DNA from: Candidatus Rokuibacteriota bacterium
Lineage (GTDB): Bacteria; Methylomirabilota; Methylomirabilia; Rokubacteriales; CSP1-6
Length of the DNA stretch: 15,847 nucleotides
Assembly (NCBI GenBank): GCA_016177555.1
Contig: JACOVB010000366.1
Location: forward strand, 1 to 15,847
Direction of reading: 5' to 3'
Shown here piece after piece: positions 13,481-15,847 of the stretch. A program made the translations under genes and the position numbers. The notes under the pieces are model-generated. The model searched no databases and had not been told where the DNA came from. It was given only the letters and a program-made list of their open reading frames with translations. Position 1 is the stretch's first letter, and each line of letters opens with the position of its first letter.

Positions 13481-14985
13481 ATGGCTGCAACGACTGGTTC
13501 GGGGAGTCCCGCAGTGAGGCGCGCGCAGTGGGCTCCCGTGGAAGGCGCCGCGGAGCTGTTCACCCCCGAGTTCCTCGACTACGTCGTCCGGCTGCACGAC
13601 GAGCTCACGCCGCGGATCCGCGCGCTGCTCGCCAAGCGCCAGGCAGTCCTCAGGCGCGCGCTCGACCAGGGCCTCCTGCCCACGCATCCGCCAAGGACCG
13701 CCATCAACACCGGGGACTGGAAGGTGCCGCCGGTGCCGGAGGACCTGCGCAAGCCGGGCATCGAGATCTCGGGCCCCTGCTCCATCACGAGCATGTTCAT
13801 CAACGCGCTGAATCCCGGACCCGAGGGGGAGCGGGCCGTGGGCGATCTCGACGACGACGAGGACTCGGCGGGCCACCGGCTCGTGGACACGGCGCGCGCC
13901 GCGCACAACCGGCTCGCCGCCGTCAACCGCGAGCTCCGCGCCTTCGACGCCGGGAAGGGCAAGGAGTACAGGATCGCCGACGGCGAGCTGCCCTTCTTCA
14001 TGCACCGCGAGCGGGGCATCCACCTGGACGAGCCGGACTTCACCGTGGACGGCCAGCCCATCCCCGCGGCGATCCTGGGCACCGCGCTCACCTTCTACTA
14101 TGCGGGCCGGGCGCAGGCCAACCGCGGACAGGGGATCTACTTCTATCTGCCGAAGCTCGAGTCCGCCGAGGAATGCGCCTGGTACCGCGACCTGTTCGAG
14201 CGCTCCCGGGATTCCCTGCCCTTCCTCAGGAGCGCCGTGATCAGCGCCGTCCCGCTCGTCGAGTCCCTGCCGGCGGTGTACCAGATGGAGGAGATGCTCC
14301 ACGCCCTCGGTCCCTATGCCGGAGGGCTCAACGCGGCTCGCTGGGATCTCAAGGCGAGCATTTTCGAGTTCATCATGGCGGACCCCAGGTCCGTGTGGCC
14401 CGACCGGTTCGGCGTGGACATCAAGACGACGCCGTTTCTCGCCAACATCTTCCGGCGCCTCGTGGCCATCTGCCTCAAGCGTGGTGCGGCGCCCATCGGC
14501 GGCATGGCCACGGCGCTGCCGAGCAGCGATCCGGAGGTCAACCGCGTGGCCGGGGAATGGTCGTCGAGTACCTGGAGGGCTGGCTCAACGGACGCGGGGC
14601 CAAGGGGATCGACAGCTTGGCGGGCAAGCCCGGCGTCCATCCGGCGCTGATGGAGGACCTCGCGACGGGCCGGATGTCGGTGGCGCAGATCGCCCAGCGG
14701 ATCCGGCACCGGGCAAGGACCACCGACGGCGCGCAGGTCCACGACGTCCCGCTGGTCAAGCGGCTCCTCCAGGAGGAGACCGAGGACATCCTCGTGCGCC
14801 TGAAGGCCACCGTGAGGGACGACAGGGGGCGCGCGGCCTACGCCGAGGCGGAGCAGCGCTACCGCAAGGCCGAGAAGATCGCCATGCGCTGGATCAGGAA
14901 CTACACGGAACTCGATTTCCGGAGCCTGGGCTCGTACACGCGGGCCGACCTGGACCGGATCGCCGCCGCCCCCGACGCCTTCTAG
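13481..14985 (+). pseudogene. aceB: Malate synthase (A type), broken by internal deletion and frameshift
   Basis: Malate synthase condenses glyoxylate and acetyl-CoA to malate in the glyoxylate bypass. The first frame (13481 to about 14555, ~357 residues) has GPCSITSMFINALNPG, a DLDDDEDS acidic block, FFMHRERGIHLDEPDF (the substrate Arg region), GIYFYLPKLES, VESLPAVYQMEEMLHAL, GLNAARWD and APIGGMATALP, all in order for isoform A. The C-terminal part is in another frame from ATG 14557: VVEYLEGWLNGRG, HPALMEDLATGRMS (matching the MEDAATAEIS region that holds the catalytic Asp) and the terminal helical plug to TAG 14983. Compared with E. coli AceB about 80 residues between these blocks are absent, including the DGTWIAHPG region. 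The first frame otherwise runs out of register to a stop at 14648-14650. A sequencing slip alone could not remove 80 residues. Confidence 0.82.
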
Positions 14986-14996
14986 CGCCGGTCCAA

Positions 14997-15847
14997 TTAA
15001 CTTCGCCTCCGCCCGCTCCACAGGACCAGGAGCAGGAAGATCGGGGTCCCCATCGCGGCGAGGACGAGGAACCAGGCGGCCTTCCCCGCCGCCGCCAGGA
15101 GCACGATCAGGTAGATGAAGTCGCGGTGGGCGAGCGCCTCCACGACCCGCGACGAGGGCGAAGCGCTCGCGACAGGGACAAGGGTGTGCGCGCCACGCCG
15201 GTATACCGCGACGGCCGCCCCCGCGGTGCTCGCCACTGCCACGGCGCCGAAGAGCAGGGGCCAGGAGGCGCGGGCGTCCAGGCTCCAGCCAAGGGCCATG
15301 CCCCCGAACACGGCCACGTGCACCAGGTTATCCCCCCAGAAGTCCAGGATGGCCCCGTGAGGCGATTCCAGGAACTTCAGACGGGCGAGTTCGCCGTCGC
15401 AGCCGTCGAGGATCGAGTGGGCCAGGAACAGGAGCGCCCCGGCGAGCTGCCAGCCTGGCGCCGAGGACAGGAAGAACGGCGCGGAGGCCAGACCGACGGC
15501 GACGCTCACGAGCGTCATCAGGTTCGGGGTGATTGCCGTCCTGACGAGCCGGCGCGTGAGGGCCAGCGACAGCCGTCGCTCGAAGTGGCGGGACATGAAT
15601 CCCTCGCTGGGCGTGATCAGGCTGGTCAGCAGCCAGCTCTCGGCGGCGGTGAGATCGCTCGGGGCGCCGAGCGGGAAGTGGCCGTCGGTGCCGAGGCTCC
15701 CGCTCGCCGTCTTGAACATGCCGCGCAAGGCGGCCATCGCTTCGCCCGCGCTGCGGGCTCGGGCCGCCGCTTCCACGACGCGCGCCGACTCCGTCGTCTC
15801 GATCACGGCGACCCAAGCGTCGTCGACGCAGAGCTGATCGGGCTCCA
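14997..15847 (-). CDS. CDP-alcohol phosphatidyltransferase, probably C-terminal half of an IPCT/DIPPS-like bifunctional enzyme (N-terminus outside window)
   Basis: The minus-strand frame is open to the window edge and stops at TAA 14997-14999, giving at least 283 codons. The CDP-alcohol phosphotransferase signature D-x2-D-G-x2-A-R-x8-G-x3-D-x3-D is complete, encoded at about 15330-15407 (LDGCDGELAR, then G, D and D in register). Several hydrophobic segments flank it, so the enzyme is in the membrane and transfers a CDP-linked alcohol phosphate to an acceptor. Upstream of the catalytic core, LLTSLITPSEGFMSRHFERR and TAITPNLMTL resemble the junction seen in bifunctional inositol-phosphate cytidylyltransferase/DIPP synthases, and DDAWVAVIETTESARVVEAA looks like the tail of a nucleotidyltransferase domain. 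A GTG at 15806 could be a start, but with no evident ribosome binding site and continued homology-like sequence I prefer a longer protein. It converges on malate synthase with an 11-base gap. Confidence 0.8.
   Translation of the reverse strand, partial: EPDQLCVDDAWVAVIETTESARVVEAAARARSAGEAMAALRGMFKTASGSLGTDGHFPLGAPSDLTAAESWLLTSLITPSEGFMSRHFERRLSLALTRRLVRTAITPNLMTLVSVAVGLASAPFFLSSAPGWQLAGALLFLAHSILDGCDGELARLKFLESPHGAILDFWGDNLVHVAVFGGMALGWSLDARASWPLLFGAVAVASTAGAAVAVYRRGAHTLVPVASASPSSRVVEALAHRDFIYLIVLLAAAGKAAWFLVLAAMGTPIFLLLVLWSGRRRS

Noticed and set aside
13481..14985. Programmed frameshift producing a full malate synthase
   Set aside because: No slippery heptamer is evident near 14550, and about 80 conserved residues are missing, which frameshifting could not restore.
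1..15847. CRISPR arrays, tRNA or rRNA genes, integrases or complete insertion sequences
   Set aside because: None was seen on reading both strands. No regularly spaced repeats or transposase motifs are present.

Overview
The window is dense, high-GC bacterial chromosome (about 70% G+C by eye, except for one island). Intergenic gaps are short, several starts are GTG or TTG, and Shine-Dalgarno sites of the GGGAGG or GAGGTGA type recur. The gene mix (branched-chain amino acid uptake, amino acid dehydrogenase, SDR, methylmalonyl-CoA epimerase, malate synthase, aldo/keto reductase, MFS carriers) fits a metabolically versatile soil or sediment bacterium. A lineage such as Rokubacteria/Methylomirabilota is possible, but no rRNA or marker gene is present, so this is only a guess.

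Layout. (1) 1-3386, plus strand: 3' part of a LivM-type ABC permease, an SDR, a Leu/Glu/Phe/Val dehydrogenase and a two-domain MaoC-like protein. They are closely spaced and look like one operon for branched-chain or related amino/acyl-CoA metabolism. (2) 3561-4926, minus strand: a lower-GC island with a beta-class DNA methyltransferase (TSPPY motif, probably N4-cytosine) and an overlapping 88-residue ORF, probably laterally acquired. (3) 5148-7063, plus: a 3-hydroxyisobutyrate/tartronate-semialdehyde-type dehydrogenase, ATGA-coupled to a tandem-GNAT protein. (4) 7069-9214: an N-terminal stub of CopC, an aldo/keto reductase, and a methylmalonyl-CoA epimerase with an extra C-terminal VOC-like domain. 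(5) 9345-11073: an MFS carrier and a TfoX-N-like protein. (6) 11091-12504, minus: a BT1/folate-biopterin-type carrier followed by an N-terminal stub of a second copy. (7) 12542-14985, plus: a short ORF resembling the start of a molybdopterin oxidoreductase, a 2OG-Fe(II) oxygenase with a TTG start, and a malate synthase broken by an internal deletion plus frameshift. (8) 14997 to the edge, minus: a CDP-alcohol phosphatidyltransferase, probably fused to an upstream nucleotidyltransferase domain.

The most unusual feature is the number of broken genes in about 8 kb. Three stubs keep a start and N-terminus (CopC, BT1 paralogue, molybdopterin oxidoreductase) and the malate synthase has lost an internal segment. 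This looks like repeated deletion scarring, not ordinary operon structure. The second point of interest is the atypical-GC methyltransferase and its unidentified partner. I found no CRISPR array, tRNA, rRNA, integrase or clear insertion sequence. No gene-free stretch exceeds 300 bases.
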